From Botryosphaeria dothidea (Eukaryota > Ascomycota > Dothideomycetes > Botryosphaeriales > Botryosphaeriaceae): a stretch of 64,000 bases of DNA. The position numbers were made by a program, and so were the translations under genes. The DNA lies in assembly GCA_011503125.2 (NCBI GenBank), contig WWBZ02000073.1, positions 1,550,001-1,614,000 of the forward strand, written 5' to 3'. Below, in pieces: positions 1-11,400 of this stretch. The notes beneath the pieces are model-generated. The model saw only the letters and a program-made list of their open reading frames with translations, ran no database searches and was not told the DNA's origin. Position 1 is the first letter of the stretch, and each line of letters opens with the position of its first letter.

Positions 1-795
1 CAGCGCGGCTGGGGTCGCTCGATCAAATCTCCGCCTCAGCGCGGTCTCACCGGGCCTACCTCCGTCGTCCTTGGAGACATCGCCTCTTTCATAACAGCTC
101 TCCCAAAGCATCCGGCACCGCTCTTTCTCATGGGCCATTCCATGGGGGGTGCTGAAGTTTTGCACTTTGCAGCGACTGGACCGCCCTCGGTTCTGCGCAC
201 GATCCGCGGCTTCCTCGCCGAATCTCCCTTCATCTCTCTAGCCCCGGCGTCGCGACCGTACAAGATAACCGTGCTGTTGGGTCAATTGGCCGCCAAAGTC
301 GCACCCCATAAACAAATGGTGAACAAGCTGGACGAGAAGCTACTTTGCCGAGACCCAGAGGTACAGAAGGAATATGTGGAGGACGAGCTTTGCCATGACA
401 CAGGAACGCTGGAAGGTCTAGCGGGGATGCTAGATCGCGCCGGGACGCTAGAAAGAGGAGAGGTGCGTTTGTTGGAAGGGGCTGGTGAGGGTGGAAGGAC
501 AAGAGTATGGGTAGGCCACGGCACGGAGGATGGAGTGACAGAATTCGGGCCTGTGAAGAAGATATTCGAGGAGTGGAAGGTCCAAGATAAAGAATTCAAG
601 GCTTACGAAGGGTGGTATCACAAGCGTAAGTCGAGCAGATTCCTTCCAGATGCACTCCAAATCGCTAATGTCTTAGTACATGCGGAACCGGGCGACGACA
701 AGTACACGTTCGCCAATGATGTCGCTACCTGGATCCTGGCAAAATCAGGGGACTTGAGCCAATTGCAAGAGGTAGGGACAAGGTCGAGACTTTGA
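1..795 (+). CDS. Monoacylglycerol lipase, Yju3-like serine hydrolase (5' partial)
   Basis: Exons run from before base 1 to 625 and 677-795. The product is an alpha/beta hydrolase of the Yju3/monoglyceride lipase family, which cleaves monoacylglycerols to fatty acid and glycerol at lipid droplets and membranes. Seen: the QRGWGRS block at the window edge, the nucleophile elbow GHSMGG (bases 130-147), a likely acid residue in HGTEDGV (about 520-540), and the catalytic His in YEGWYHK. A 51-nt intron (626-676, gtaagt...ctaat...ttag) is placed because splicing restores the family block YHKLHAEPG directly after the His. The intron is a multiple of three with no stop, so unspliced reading gives a 17-residue insertion. 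The N-terminal part lies outside the window. Family assignment is firm; substrate is inferred. Confidence 0.88.
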   Translation, partial: QRGWGRSIKSPPQRGLTGPTSVVLGDIASFITALPKHPAPLFLMGHSMGGAEVLHFAATGPPSVLRTIRGFLAESPFISLAPASRPYKITVLLGQLAAKVAPHKQMVNKLDEKLLCRDPEVQKEYVEDELCHDTGTLEGLAGMLDRAGTLERGEVRLLEGAGEGGRTRVWVGHGTEDGVTEFGPVKKIFEEWKVQDKEFKAYEGWYHKRKSSRFLPDALQIANVLVHAEPGDDKYTFANDVATWILAKSGDLSQLQEVGTRSRL

Positions 796-1884
796 GTAAA
801 AGGCGCTGATGGTTCTCGATTCTACGAATAGAGATAAATTTTTTTGAGGGTTCCTTGCAAAGCGCCGCGAAGGAAAGTGGAAGCTGCAGCATGATGACCG
901 GACTGAACCCCTCCTGAAATAATTTGACTTCATATTTCTGGAACACTGTTAGCGTACAATATGAGAATAGAATGCGCTATCACTCTCTTGGGGTTCGTCC
1001 TGACTCTGAGCACGGTGTCGTTGATGAGCGCCATTGCAATTCAGTATCCAAAACGATGCCTTGGCCAAAATGCTTGATAAATGTGTCTTCGTGCAATGCC
1101 GGTACATGGCGCGGCAAGTCTGGGCTCCTATCTGTGGTTCACTGAACGAATGTCTACCTATTCTCGTGGCTTTTCCGGGTTCCGGCGACGGCAGGCTACT
1201 CGATTTGTCTCTGTTGGCTTCCAGGGTCTGGACTGCACCGAAAAATTGCGAGATGCAGGTGGCAACGACTTTCTGAGCGCGACTGTTAGTCGATCGAAAG
1301 GCAGCGGGAGAGGCCCGTGTGGTCTGGCGCGCTGGCCCGAAACTCAGAGGCTGCGGTGTCTTTGCTGGCGGACGTCATAGGATTTGCAGTGGTCATGAGC
1401 GGCGCAGGGATGGAAGGGCGGAGGATGTCGAGCATCGCAACGGCTGGCTGGCGAGCTCGGGCTCAATGGCCCGCGCTGCCGGCGGAATCTTTGCTGAAAT
1501 TCGTCCAACTACCACCCACATACGCTCTCCATCTCCAACACACCCACACAACCGCCCGCGGCCTCTCCAATCACCACCCCGCGCTCGCCATCATCTCCGC
1601 GCCGACTTGCCACCATCTGCAGGCCTTATTGCTGCGCGCTACACCTACCCTCCCTCCGTCCTTCACGCCCAAGCGTCGCTGCGCATCACCACTACCCTCT
1701 AGCCACTGCGAACGCGACTGACAGGTATGCTCACCCGCTTGCTACATCGCGTGCGCGCAGCTCCGCGTCGCTGCGCATCACTGACAGGTAGCAGATCCAC
1801 TCCGTCATTGCCTCACTCCATCTTCGAACGTCCGCACCCGCCGTCCTTCACTCTCGCGACATCCACATTGCTACCTCCGGCAAA
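796..1884. other. Intergenic; 3' flank of lipase and 5' flank of the NTF2/RRM gene
   Basis: No ORF here resembles a known family. The last 350 bases are C/T-rich, as in fungal promoters and 5' UTRs. The 16-mer CGTCGCTGCGCATCAC occurs at 1674 and 1766, and ACTGACAGGTA at 1717 and 1780; the second motif looks like splice acceptor/donor signals and may mark alternative 5' UTR splicing. Confidence 0.6.
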
Positions 1885-3716
1885 ATGGCAACTGAGCAGG
1901 CAGCCATGTCTTTGAACGGTACCTACGCTGCCCACCAGGGCCAGGCATACGGTGCTGCTGACCAGAACTACGCCTCGCACAACGCCACCGCCGCCTACAG
2001 CGGCCCCCAGCAACCCGCCTCTACCTCCCAGTCCACCAGCTCTAACGGCGCCGCCGATATTCCTAAGGATGAAGTTGGCTGGTACTTCGTCGAACAGTAC
2101 TACACAACCCTCAGCCGGACCCCGGAGAAGCTCTTTGTAAGTTCTGCTGAAGCCTATGTTCGTTTTCTCGCCGCTGACAGTCGTAGCTCTTCTACAACAA
2201 ACGCTCGCAATTCGTGTCTGGTATTGAGGAGGAGAAGGTCGAGGTTTGTGTTGGACAGAAGGTATGCTTGAACGTCTCCTAGTTCACCAATGATTAGATC
2301 ACTGACGAGGAGAAGGCCATCAACGACCGCATAAAGGAGCTCGACTTCAAGGACTGCAAGGTGCGCGTCACCAACGTTGACTCCCAAGGCTCCGACTCCA
2401 ACATCGTGATCCAAGTCGTGGGCGAGATCTCCAACAAGAACCAGCCCCACCGCAAGTTCTGCCAGACCTTCGTCCTTGCTGCCCAGACCAACGGCTACTT
2501 CGTTTTGAACGACATCTTCAGGTACATCAAGGAGGAAGACGAGGAGCTACCCGAGGAGGAGGTTGCGCAAGAGCCTGTTGATGTCCCTGCCGGATATCAA
2601 GAACCGGCCCCGAGTGCTCAGGAGCCTGTTGTTGCTGCTGAGGCTCCTACCCACGAGACTGTTGCCAACGAGGAAGAGGTTGCTCAGGTTGACAACAAGC
2701 TTGAGGAGATCCAGAAGGAGGAGACGGAGCGCACGGTTTCTCCTCCTCCTGCCCAGGTCAATGGCACTCCTGTTCCGGAGACCGCCGAGGTTGCTCAGGC
2801 TGAGGAGGCTCCGGCCGCCGCTGTTGGTACCGCTGAGGTTCCTACCCCCGAGCAGGCTGCCACCGAAGTCGCTGAGGAGGCCACTGCTCAGGCCGAGAAG
2901 CCTGAGGACCCCACTCCCACTCCTGCTCCTGAGCCGGCCAAGGCCGCTCCCGCTCCCACCCCGGCTGCTCCCACTAAGCCCATGAGCTGGGCGATGAAAG
3001 CCGCCTCTGCTAACAAGAGCGTTGCCCCCGCTGTTCCCGCCGTCCCCGCCGTCCCGGCCCAGACTACTGCTCCCAAGGCCGCCCCTGCCCAGACTAAGTC
3101 TGCCCCGGCTGCGGCTCCTGCTGCCGCTGCCGCTGCCGCTGCCGCTGCCGCCCCCGCCGCCCGCTCTGAGTCCCCCGCGGACAACCAGCAAGATGGTTGG
3201 CAGACTGCTGAGCACACCAAGCGCCAGTCCCGTGTCCAGAGCCAGCCTTCCGAAACCACCTCTGTCCGCGCTTACATCAAGAACGTCTACGAGAACATTG
3301 ATGCCGAGGCTCTGAAGTCGCTTCTGTCCAAGTTCGACAAGATCCCCTACTTCGACGTCAGCAGGGCCAAGGTAAGATTCACTTGCACAATGGAGTCACG
3401 AACGAATGACTGATGATGATTCTAGAACGCTGCTTTCGTCGAGTTTGCTACTCAGGAAGGCTTCAACGCGGCCGTCGCAGCCAACCCCCACTCGATCGGC
3501 GGCACCACCATCTACGTCGAGGAGCGCCGCCAGGGTGGTCAGTTCCAGCGGTACCCGTCTCGTGGCGGTTCGGTCAGCCGCGGCCGCGGTGGGTCTGACA
3601 ACCGCCCTGGACAGGGCCGTGGTGGCTTCAGCAAGGACGGCGGCCGGGGCGGCTTCACTCCCCGCGGCAGGGGCGGAGCTTCGACTCCCCGCCGTGGTGG
3701 TAGCGGAGCTGCTTAA
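1885..3716 (+). CDS. NTF2 and RRM domain RNA-binding protein (G3BP/Bre5-like)
   Basis: Exons 1885-2136, 2187-2261, 2316-3371 and 3426-3716 give about 557 residues. Domain order: a Q/A/S-rich N-terminus, an NTF2-like domain (about 50-165, with VGWYFVEQYYTTL and FYNKRSQFVSG), a long acidic then Pro/Ala-rich linker including an alanine run, an RRM (about 423-495; RNP2 AYIKNV, RNP1 NAAFVEFA), and a Gly/Arg (RGG) tail. This is the architecture of G3BP and of yeast Bre5, cofactor of the Ubp3 deubiquitinase; these proteins act in stress-granule RNA binding and ubiquitin control. Intron 2 (2262-2315) was chosen over nearer AG sites because joining QK to AINDRIKEL restores the conserved NTF2 sequence. 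Start ATG follows CAAA. Family is firm; partner is inferred. Confidence 0.92.
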
Positions 3717-4673
3717 AGGCACACGCGCGTCGGCATGCTTCCTTTCGTAGTGCTTTCAATTTCTTGAGTGTATCATTTTTCCTTTGACTCGACGGATCCT
3801 CGGTGGTCACGATTTACGCCTCAGGCTTCTCTCTTGTATTCTAGGGCTCTTCGCGCAAAAGCTGCTCTGATTCGGGTAACGGAAAAGTATGGGTTTCATG
3901 CACGAGTCTTGCTTTTTATTACCTAGCATAGCGATTTTGCTTTCGATTCTTTCCTTGTTTCCCTTTTGGCCTAAGCCTCGGGAAGTCCGCGATTTGGCTA
4001 GGAAGTCTTCAAGGCTTATGCAACAGCGCGCATTGACCGTGAAGGAGGTAATGGCCGGGCTGGGATTATGGTGGCGGCGGATAGAGATTCAGGAAGCGAT
4101 GTACAGCTTTCGTTGGAAGGGTGGGCTTGGAGCAGGTGGCGGTGTGATGTAGGCTAGATTCGGGAGCAATGTGTATGTATAAGTGCTCATCAGCGGAGGA
4201 CAAAGGAAAAGTTGCCAACAGCCGTTTCATATAAACCAAGCGAGCGGGTCGTCTGCAAGCGTGGTGCGAGCACGATGATGCCGATTGGTGCCATGGCATC
4301 AGCTTTGAGTGTGTCAGGCAGCGGCGCGGCACCTGACACGCATCACCTCCGCGCACCTCACTCCAGATCAGACTACCTCCAAACCACCTCTTTCGAAACG
4401 CGCAGCACGCCCCGGGCCGCGCGCATCTCCTTTTCCCTGCAGCATTGCGAAGCGCGGCGTCGTTATCTGTCCACCGCCACACAGCTATAGCATCCTCGTG
4501 GCCCCTGCGCAGCGGCGGGGTACCGCGAGATCGTCATCCATCTCCATTCGGCCCTGGCCGTCGTGCTCCCCCTCGACAAATGCCCGACCACTACCTGCGA
4601 CCTGCTAAATAGAACCCCGACCTCTGTCGCGGATGATACCACTGCGCGACCCTACCGAACAAACACCACCAAC
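3717..4673. other. Intergenic between the NTF2/RRM gene and the septin-like gene
   Basis: I see nothing that supports a gene. An 87-codon ORF at 3889-4152 has no recognisable features and probably lies in 3' UTR or spacer. The stretch before 4674 is C-rich 5' UTR; the septin frame is open upstream of 4674 but has no ATG there. Confidence 0.55.
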
Positions 4674-7260
4674 ATGAGGCCACCTGCAGGCGGCGACCCA
4701 GCCGCAGCTCCGCATCCCTCGTCTCGACTGCTCCGCAAGTCGAGCAACGGCGCTGATCACGCCTCCAACGCTACCCAAGCCCCGGCCCCGGCCCCGGCCG
4801 GCCCCACGAGCTTCTTCCTGCGGAGCGAAGACGAGATGCAGCAGAGCATGCACGCGAGCAGCAAGAACGACATCGCCCGAGAGAGTACCTACGGCGTGCA
4901 GAGTCTCGATGATGCTCTCGGTGCCGCCTTCGGTGACAAGGGCACCGCCGATAACACGGATAAAGCCAGCTCTCCAAGGCCGCGCCGCAGAGCCGATGAA
5001 GCAAAGAAATGGTCCAGAGAAGTTGCACAGGTGCAGAAAGAGCTGCAAGAAGTTATTGGCGGCCCCAGCAGGCCTCCGGTCCCGGCTCGCAAACTGTCGG
5101 CCGGCACGCTGTCGTCGCAGCTGCCACCGCCCCCGCTCACGCCCGTCCAGTTCGAGCTCAGCCCCGGCCCTGCATCCGACTTGCCTAGCACGCCCAAGAG
5201 CGTGAGCTTGAAGAGTTTCCGGCTATCGGACGAGGAAAGCCAGGCCGATGAAGCGGCGAGTCAAGCTATTGTAACAAGCGACGAGGAAGAGAATGTTCCT
5301 GGAGAGGATGCGGGGGTCGGGAACACTGTGCCGCAGCTGGTTATGCCGAGTATACAAATGCCAAAGAGGCGACCTTTTACCGATAAGGGAAAGAATCTGG
5401 GAAGGTTAAAGGTGCTTATCGCAGGCGAAACTGGTCAGTCACCTGCAAAATCGAAAGGTTTATTTGGGCTAACCGTCTACAGGCGTGGGAAAGACGTCTC
5501 TCATTAGGTCGATTGTACAACTCTGCGAAGACATCGTACATGTTGATCCTCTTGCCGCTAGCCCTTCGATGCCACAGCAGACCGACTTCAAGATTAAGTC
5601 AAGGCGGAAGAAGCATCATGCTTCCGCAACGACAAACATCACGGAGGTGCATGCAAGCACACGTTCTTACCCGCCCTGGTGGTCAGACAGATCCGACATA
5701 GATGATAGCCGCACACTGCGGAGGCGGAAAAGCACGGGCGAGACGGTCCTCGAGCGTAATCTGTGCTTTGTGGACACGCCAGGCTTTGATCCGACCAAGC
5801 CCACGCAGTCGCAGACGGAGCCTGTTGTTCAATATATCGAATCGTTGCTTCACCGCAATGCGTCAGTCACTGCTATGAGCGACAACGATCTTCTCGGCAT
5901 CCTCAGCGGAAATGGCGGCGTTCAGGTGGACGTCGTCTTCTACATGCTGAAACCTTCAGACGGTAAGCCAATCCCGAAGCCTCCGCCCGCCTGACCAAAA
6001 CTAACTTCTGTAGATGCTGAGCTATCGAGATCCGTTGAGCACATGCGCCGTCTCTCCTCGCTCACGAACGTCATTCCCCTTATTGCTCACTCAGATTCCC
6101 GCGACAAAGACAAGATCTCCTCGTTAAAAACCGGTTTGCTTCAACGTCTTCAAGCTGAAGGCATACGGCCGTTCCTTTTTGGCAAAAGCATGGACGAAGC
6201 CCTGAATGCAGCTCAAAATTCTTTCGACACTGTTGTCTCACAAGACTCCAACCCTTTCTTTGACCCACCGAAGCTGGTCTTCACCCCTGGCCCCTTCGCT
6301 ATCACCTCCGCTTCAGCATCAGACAGCGAGATTATGGATGCTTCACTCCTCATGTCTCCAGACTACATTCAGCCACTGGTTCCATCCGAGCTCGCTACCC
6401 TGGTCAGCCAAGTCTTCAATCAAGATACGATAGCATGGCTACGCCACTCTGCGGTCAAGAAGTTCCTTCGCTGGCGGACTGAACGCATTCAAGACGAGAG
6501 CCTCACAATGCACGAATTTGGACTAAATGCTGGCGCTGCACCTACGACTTTCCCTAATTTGGCAAATTACTCTGGTGGCTCTTTCTCTTACCAGGGCTCT
6601 GCCGCCTCAATCCTATCCTCTCCTTCACCGAGCCAGGTCCTCATCCCCAGGCCTGGTACTGGCAGTACCGCGAACACACCTTTCTCTCCCGTCGCTTCAT
6701 ACGCTCATATATCACCTGCATCACCCAACAGCGCCGCCGGCGCCAACAACAACTTCTCCATCACCCGCTTCAACGAGACCACATACCGCGAGGAGCGCAT
6801 GGCACAAGTCCGGCTTGCCAAGTGGGCAGCAGACCTCCAGCGAAGCTTGCAAAACGAGCGCCGTCGGTTCGAGGAGTTGGAGCGCGAGAAGCGGACCCGT
6901 TGGTTGCTCGAGCAGGTCGGCAGGGAGGTGTTGGATGGCCGCATAATCTCGACCGAGGATCTCCAGCCCTCGACTCAACACGATCCAGCCCTCTGGTCTC
7001 TAACGCGTCAGGCGGAGTTCAACGAACGCTTGAAGCGTGAGGCTAGATGGTCGGGCAAGGGTGAGAAGCTGGGCAGGTTCGATCCAAGAGACCCGCTGGG
7101 TCTGTGTGACTGGAGCGATGATGTTAAAAGGGGTGGATTGATTGTCGTCCAGGTCCTCGGTGGGGTGGGAGTCGTGGGTGCTGTAGCTGTGATGGTTTGG
7201 CAATGGCGTAGCCAGGGAACTAGTGGACTGTTGGGAGGATGGTTCGGTGCTACTGATTAA
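4674..7260 (+). CDS. Septin-type GTPase with C-terminal membrane segment
   Basis: Exons 4674-5433, 5483-5962 and 6014-7260 give about 828 residues. The first 245 residues are disordered and Pro/Ser-rich; a septin-type G domain follows. The P-loop GETGVGKTS is assembled across intron 1, the G3 motif is DTPGF, and the G4 position reads AHSD instead of the septin AKAD. After the G domain come a Ser/Pro insert, a charged helical region rich in R/E (about 670-720), and near the C-terminus a hydrophobic segment of about 22 residues (about 787-808) before a short tail. Septins form membrane-associated filaments at septa and hyphal tips. The long N-terminus, degenerate G4 and possible tail anchor set this one apart from the core septins; it may be an AspE-like or divergent lineage. 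The first in-frame ATG (aacATGa) was taken as start. Confidence 0.85.
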
Positions 7261-7951
7261 GCGGACGCTGACGCTCATGGTTTATTTCGGATATGAGGTT
7301 CATGGATGATGGAAACAAGGCACGTCAATGTGCTTTCTGCGGAAAGCGGCATCGATTGGACGACGGACTCATCGGCTCTTTACTCATCTGACTGACGGGA
7401 AGGGATATGAACAAAGGGGCAACATGGCTGGACTAGCATCGTTGCATGATACCCCCGGGGGAAATTCGTTACTACGTAATTGGTGACGGGCTTTTGGTAA
7501 GTGCTTGCTTCGCAGCCGATGGCTGAACTTACATAGGCGACATGGCGTTGGCGTTTTCCTTTTTCCTTTTACACACCCCTCTTCTCGTTGAGAGAACTAT
7601 CGCTCCCCTCTGCCCGGTATCAACACTCATCACTGCTCCGGCACAATCTCCTTTTTTTTCTATTGTTAAGTAGCGATACGTAGTGCGAAGAAAGAGGCCA
7701 CTCATTGTTCCATGTTTTGCTCTGACAGCCAGCAAACCGTGAATGATACATACTGCAAGCACACGTTGCTTCTGAGGAAATTTCTGTTTCCCGGAGTAAC
7801 CGAAGCTACATCGAAACTGAAGAATTCAAGAATAAGTGCAATCAGAACTAACCTTCACGTCCTGCAAAAGTTCCCAGAGTTCAACGAAACTGACGAAATG
7901 ATACGGACTGTTAAATTGCTATTATAAAAATATTGAGCAAATGAGTCTTTT
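7261..7951. other. Intergenic upstream of the 5S rRNA gene
   Basis: No gene is supported. The stretch becomes AT-richer towards 7951, ending in the TATA-like element that precedes the 5S gene. Confidence 0.55.
7923..7934 (+). promoter_or_regulatory. Upstream TATA element of the 5S rRNA gene
   Basis: TATAAAAATATT begins 29 bases before the first base of the 5S gene. Several fungi need an upstream TATA-like box near -25 to -30 in addition to the internal control region for RNA polymerase III transcription of 5S genes. The position fits; function is inferred. Confidence 0.6.
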
Positions 7952-8070
7952 ACGTACGACCACAGGTCGCAGAATACAGGGCTTCCCGTCCGCTCAGCCG
8001 TACTTAAGCTGCGAACCGGCCGATTAGTACTCAAGTGGGTGACCATTGGGGAATCCCGGCTGTTGTACGT
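7952..8070 (+). rRNA. 5S ribosomal RNA (dispersed single copy)
   Basis: The 119-base stretch matches the fungal 5S rRNA pattern. The ends ACGTACGAC and GTTGTACGT pair as helix I. GGTCGCAG (7965-7972) pairs with the CTGCG segment near 8009. The conserved loop blocks CTTCCCGTCCGCTCAGCC, GATTAGTA and GGGTGACCA are present, with GAATCCC near the 3' end. A T-rich stretch follows directly. In Pezizomycotina 5S genes are scattered singly rather than sitting in the rDNA repeat, consistent with this isolated intergenic copy. It reads on the plus strand between the septin-like gene and a minus-strand gene. Confidence 0.93.
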
Positions 8071-8102
8071 TTTGCATTTTTGTTGCATTGACTTTTTTTT
8101 TT
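8070..8102 (+). terminator. Pol III terminator T-runs after 5S rRNA
   Basis: Four T residues start at the gene end (8070-8073), five follow at 8077-8081 and ten at 8093-8102, the usual form of an RNA polymerase III stop with a backup. Confidence 0.75.
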
Positions 8103-8495
8103 GCCGCCGGTGGGTCTCGCCAGGCGCGGCCGTGCGGCGCTCGCAATGCCTCAGGTGCAAGCGTTCAACGTCTAATTTGTATCCAGAATTCATCGACTCT
8201 TCAGGTAGCGTAACGTCATAACAACTTAGCATTGACCTCGTACCCTGAGTCGCCATGCTTGTAGGGAATGAATGTATAGTTTACTACTTCGACAACAGTG
8301 CACCACCTCGTTCGGCCCACATGCAGCATAGGGAGTCAACTCAGCGCAAAACGGAAACGGCGTTGCCAAACGAAAATGCCCACCCCAAAACGAACAGAAC
8401 AACATCCGAGTGCGTCCGTCCGCCAACAAAAAACCTCTCACGCAACCAATCAACCGAGAGCCAAAAAGGAACAGAAGACACAATGCACACCCGAT
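8103..8495. other. Intergenic, 3' flank of the minus-strand hypothetical gene
   Basis: Nothing gene-like is seen. It probably holds the 3' UTR of the minus-strand gene ending at 8496. Confidence 0.55.
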
Positions 8496-11400
8496 TCACC
8501 ACCAAGGCCTCGCCAACGCCGAAATCTGCTCCCTCGGTCCCCCCAACTTCAGCCCTACCGCCGCATTCGTCGCCGCCGTCGCGCCAGCCCCAAAGCCTCC
8601 CCCGCTCCCATCACCGATGCTGAACCTCCTCATCACGTCGCCGTGCACCCCCGTCGCGCGCAGGATGCGCATCTGCTCGCTGCGCGCCTCCTCGAGGATG
8701 GCGATGCGGTCGAGCACGTTGAGCGGGGGGTAGCGCTGTTGTTCTTGCTGCTGCTCGTCGTCGTCGTAGTCGTGGTCGTAGACGTCACTGTCGGAGATGG
8801 ATGTCGTCTTGCCGTTCGAGCTGCTCACCGTGGTCATGATGGTTCCAGCGAGGAAGCGGGCGTCGTCGGTTGTGGAGCTGGCGATGCTGCAGGGGTGGAC
8901 GGCGATTGTCGGGGTAGGCAGGTTGATGGAGGATGGCGGTGTGCTGAGGGCTGCTGCTGCTGCTGCTGCTGCCCGGGCGGCGTTGGAAGCTGTCTGTTGA
9001 GTGGAGGGGTACGTGGCGGCGGCGGGTTCTCCTCCGCTGCCGCGGCCGCCAGAGAGCGGAGACGGGCCCATGGGCGATGGGAGAGGGGATGGGAGGGATG
9101 CTGGATTGAAGAGGTGGTGGAGTTGGCTCTGATCATGCGTGGCGCTGGCCAGCACGGCCATCATTGCGGGAGAGTGTGAGGCTGAGGGTTGAACTAGGAG
9201 AGGAGATTCGGGGTGGAGGAGAATGGGAGCATTGGGAGGCGAGATTGCTTGGATGGTGGGGACATTGGGACGGTCCACTTCTGCATGTGGAGTGAGGTCC
9301 TGTGAACGATTACGCACAGTTTGAGCTGAGTCCTCCCGTTCTTGAGCGGAGAGAGGGACAGAGTTCGAGGGCGTTGGAGAAGGTGAGGCTTCGCGCGAGG
9401 AAGCAGATGATGATGTTGTCGAGGTCGATAGAAATGAAGTTGGAGACGGAACTTTTTGGGCAGCTCTCCGGGGCGGTGCCTTCGGGCGTTGTAGCCTTCT
9501 CTCTGGGTGCTTGGGTGGTAATGATGGCGCTGTTTGTGTATTCGATGAATTGCGAGAGCGAGCAGAACCGTTCGACTGGGAGGACTCCTTGCGTGGCATT
9601 GGTGGCGTGGCAGCATGGTCGTCGTTGGGCATTCCCTTTGACATGGCTTTTGGCTCGGGGTCGGATGCTTGTAGCGCCAGCACTGACAATTTGAGGAATT
9701 GGCTATGTTCACGCTCAAGTGCCTCCCTTGTTGCTGCACATGCCAGATCTGCTGATGAGGGGCGATGCTCTTTGAAAGGAGCGGTCGGCACGCGAGGCGA
9801 CGTTGCTTGTGAGAATGATTTTGTTGAACTCGGGCCCTTCTCTGTATCTGGCTTCATCGAGAACAGTGGAGGGGGCGGGGGAGGGGTATCCGGGGCCTTT
9901 ACAATCGGTCCTTTGGAGTCCTCCCGTCGAATAGGAAACAAGGGACAGTAGTCTCCCTGTTCGACTGACAGGGATTGGGATGAATTGGCCTGCTTGCTTT
10001 CCGTTGCCTTAAGATGCTGGTAGGGGAAATATACGTCAGGGGTCGGTTGGAGAGCATTCAGCCATGAGACTGTCGACTCGACGGGACTTATAGGAGAATC
10101 GATCCCGCGTTTTGCTGACAGATAGGAAGATGGCTGTCGAGAATGATGACGTCTAGTAGAGGAGAGCCTGGTGGATAGTCTAGACCTTGGTGAGCTTGTA
10201 GTGGACCACCTCCCTGAGGTTGAACTTCCGTACCCATCTGTCTGTGGGCTCGGAGGTGTAGCAGGGATGGGAAGCGTGGTATTCAGTCTTGTCCGCGAGA
10301 GCCTCGTAGGCTGTTCAAGGAATGCTGGCGGTGATGGTGGAGGTGTCGGTGTAGATGGCCTCGTTGCAAAACCGCCTGTGCGAGGAAAGATCGAGTGTGC
10401 TCGGTTGTCGTTGAAGTATCGAGTGCTCAAAATTGGCCTTGTCCCAAAAGTTGGCCACAGAGGCTCTGGAGTTACACTTGTCGACGGTACAACAATCGGT
10501 TTGGTAAGCAGTCTATGCAGCTCGTTGGGTGAAATTGGTTCCGCTTCGATCGCGGCAGCCTCCAGCTCATGAACCTCGTCGGTTCTGTGTAGCTCCTGCG
10601 TCATCTCTTTAAGCTTTTCTTCCTCGGCCTGCTTCAGATTCAATCCGAACTTTTCCCCGGCATCATCCACAAGACGGATCATATCAGGAATTGATCTTGT
10701 GCGCTTTCTGCGCAAAGCCGGTGGGTCATTGATACTGGCAGGCGAAGGGCGAAGGATGACAGAAGCATCTGCCGTTATAGCGACTGACGGTGAATCAGGT
10801 GCAGAGTCCCTTTGTTCGATAACGGACGAACCGCCTCGGGACAGGGGTCCGAATTGCTGCGACAAGCTTCGAATCCTCTGGAGCCGTTGCCCACAGGCCT
10901 GGAGCTGTAGGATTACATTGTCAATGACACCATCGTGCTCAAGTAGAACTGCATCAATCGAATCAGTCGGTTCGGGAAGCGGATCTGTTCCGTGACCATC
11001 CTTAGAGATTGTATGGTCGGGGGTGTCTCTCCGCATGCGGGCCCCAGCGGAAGAGGTCTGGGCGAATAGGGGTCGTCCCTGCAGCTTTTCATGTGAGTGC
11101 GGCTCCACCCCAGACACCCTGGAGCGCGTAGATCGTGCTTCAATACTGTTGATCGCCAACGGGGAAGATAAGAGGCCGATCCGACGAGCTGTATCTCTAA
11201 TGTCGCGTGCCGTCGCTTCAATGCCAGTTGAGGTTGCCTCGATGTCTCGAACAAGCGATTCAATTCCCTCCAATGGAGCGTGATTTCTGGAGACCCTGTC
11301 AACTTTAGCTCGGGCAAACTCGTCTGGTGACACAGAGCGAACCCTTCCAGCCCGCCCGAAAGAAGTAGTGCGAGGACCAAGGCCAACGCTGGGGCTTGTT

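Noticed and set aside
2262..2297. Shorter 36-nt alternative for intron 2 of the NTF2/RRM gene
   Set aside because: Too short for this genome, and it would add six residues (ITDEEK) absent from the family block; the 54-nt intron fits better.
2547..3215. 222-codon minus-strand Gly/Ser/Leu-rich ORF inside the NTF2/RRM gene
   Set aside because: A mirror of the repetitive Ala/Pro/Glu linker on the coding strand.
7855..8256. 133-codon minus-strand ORF
   Set aside because: It lies antisense over the 5S rRNA gene and has no protein family features.
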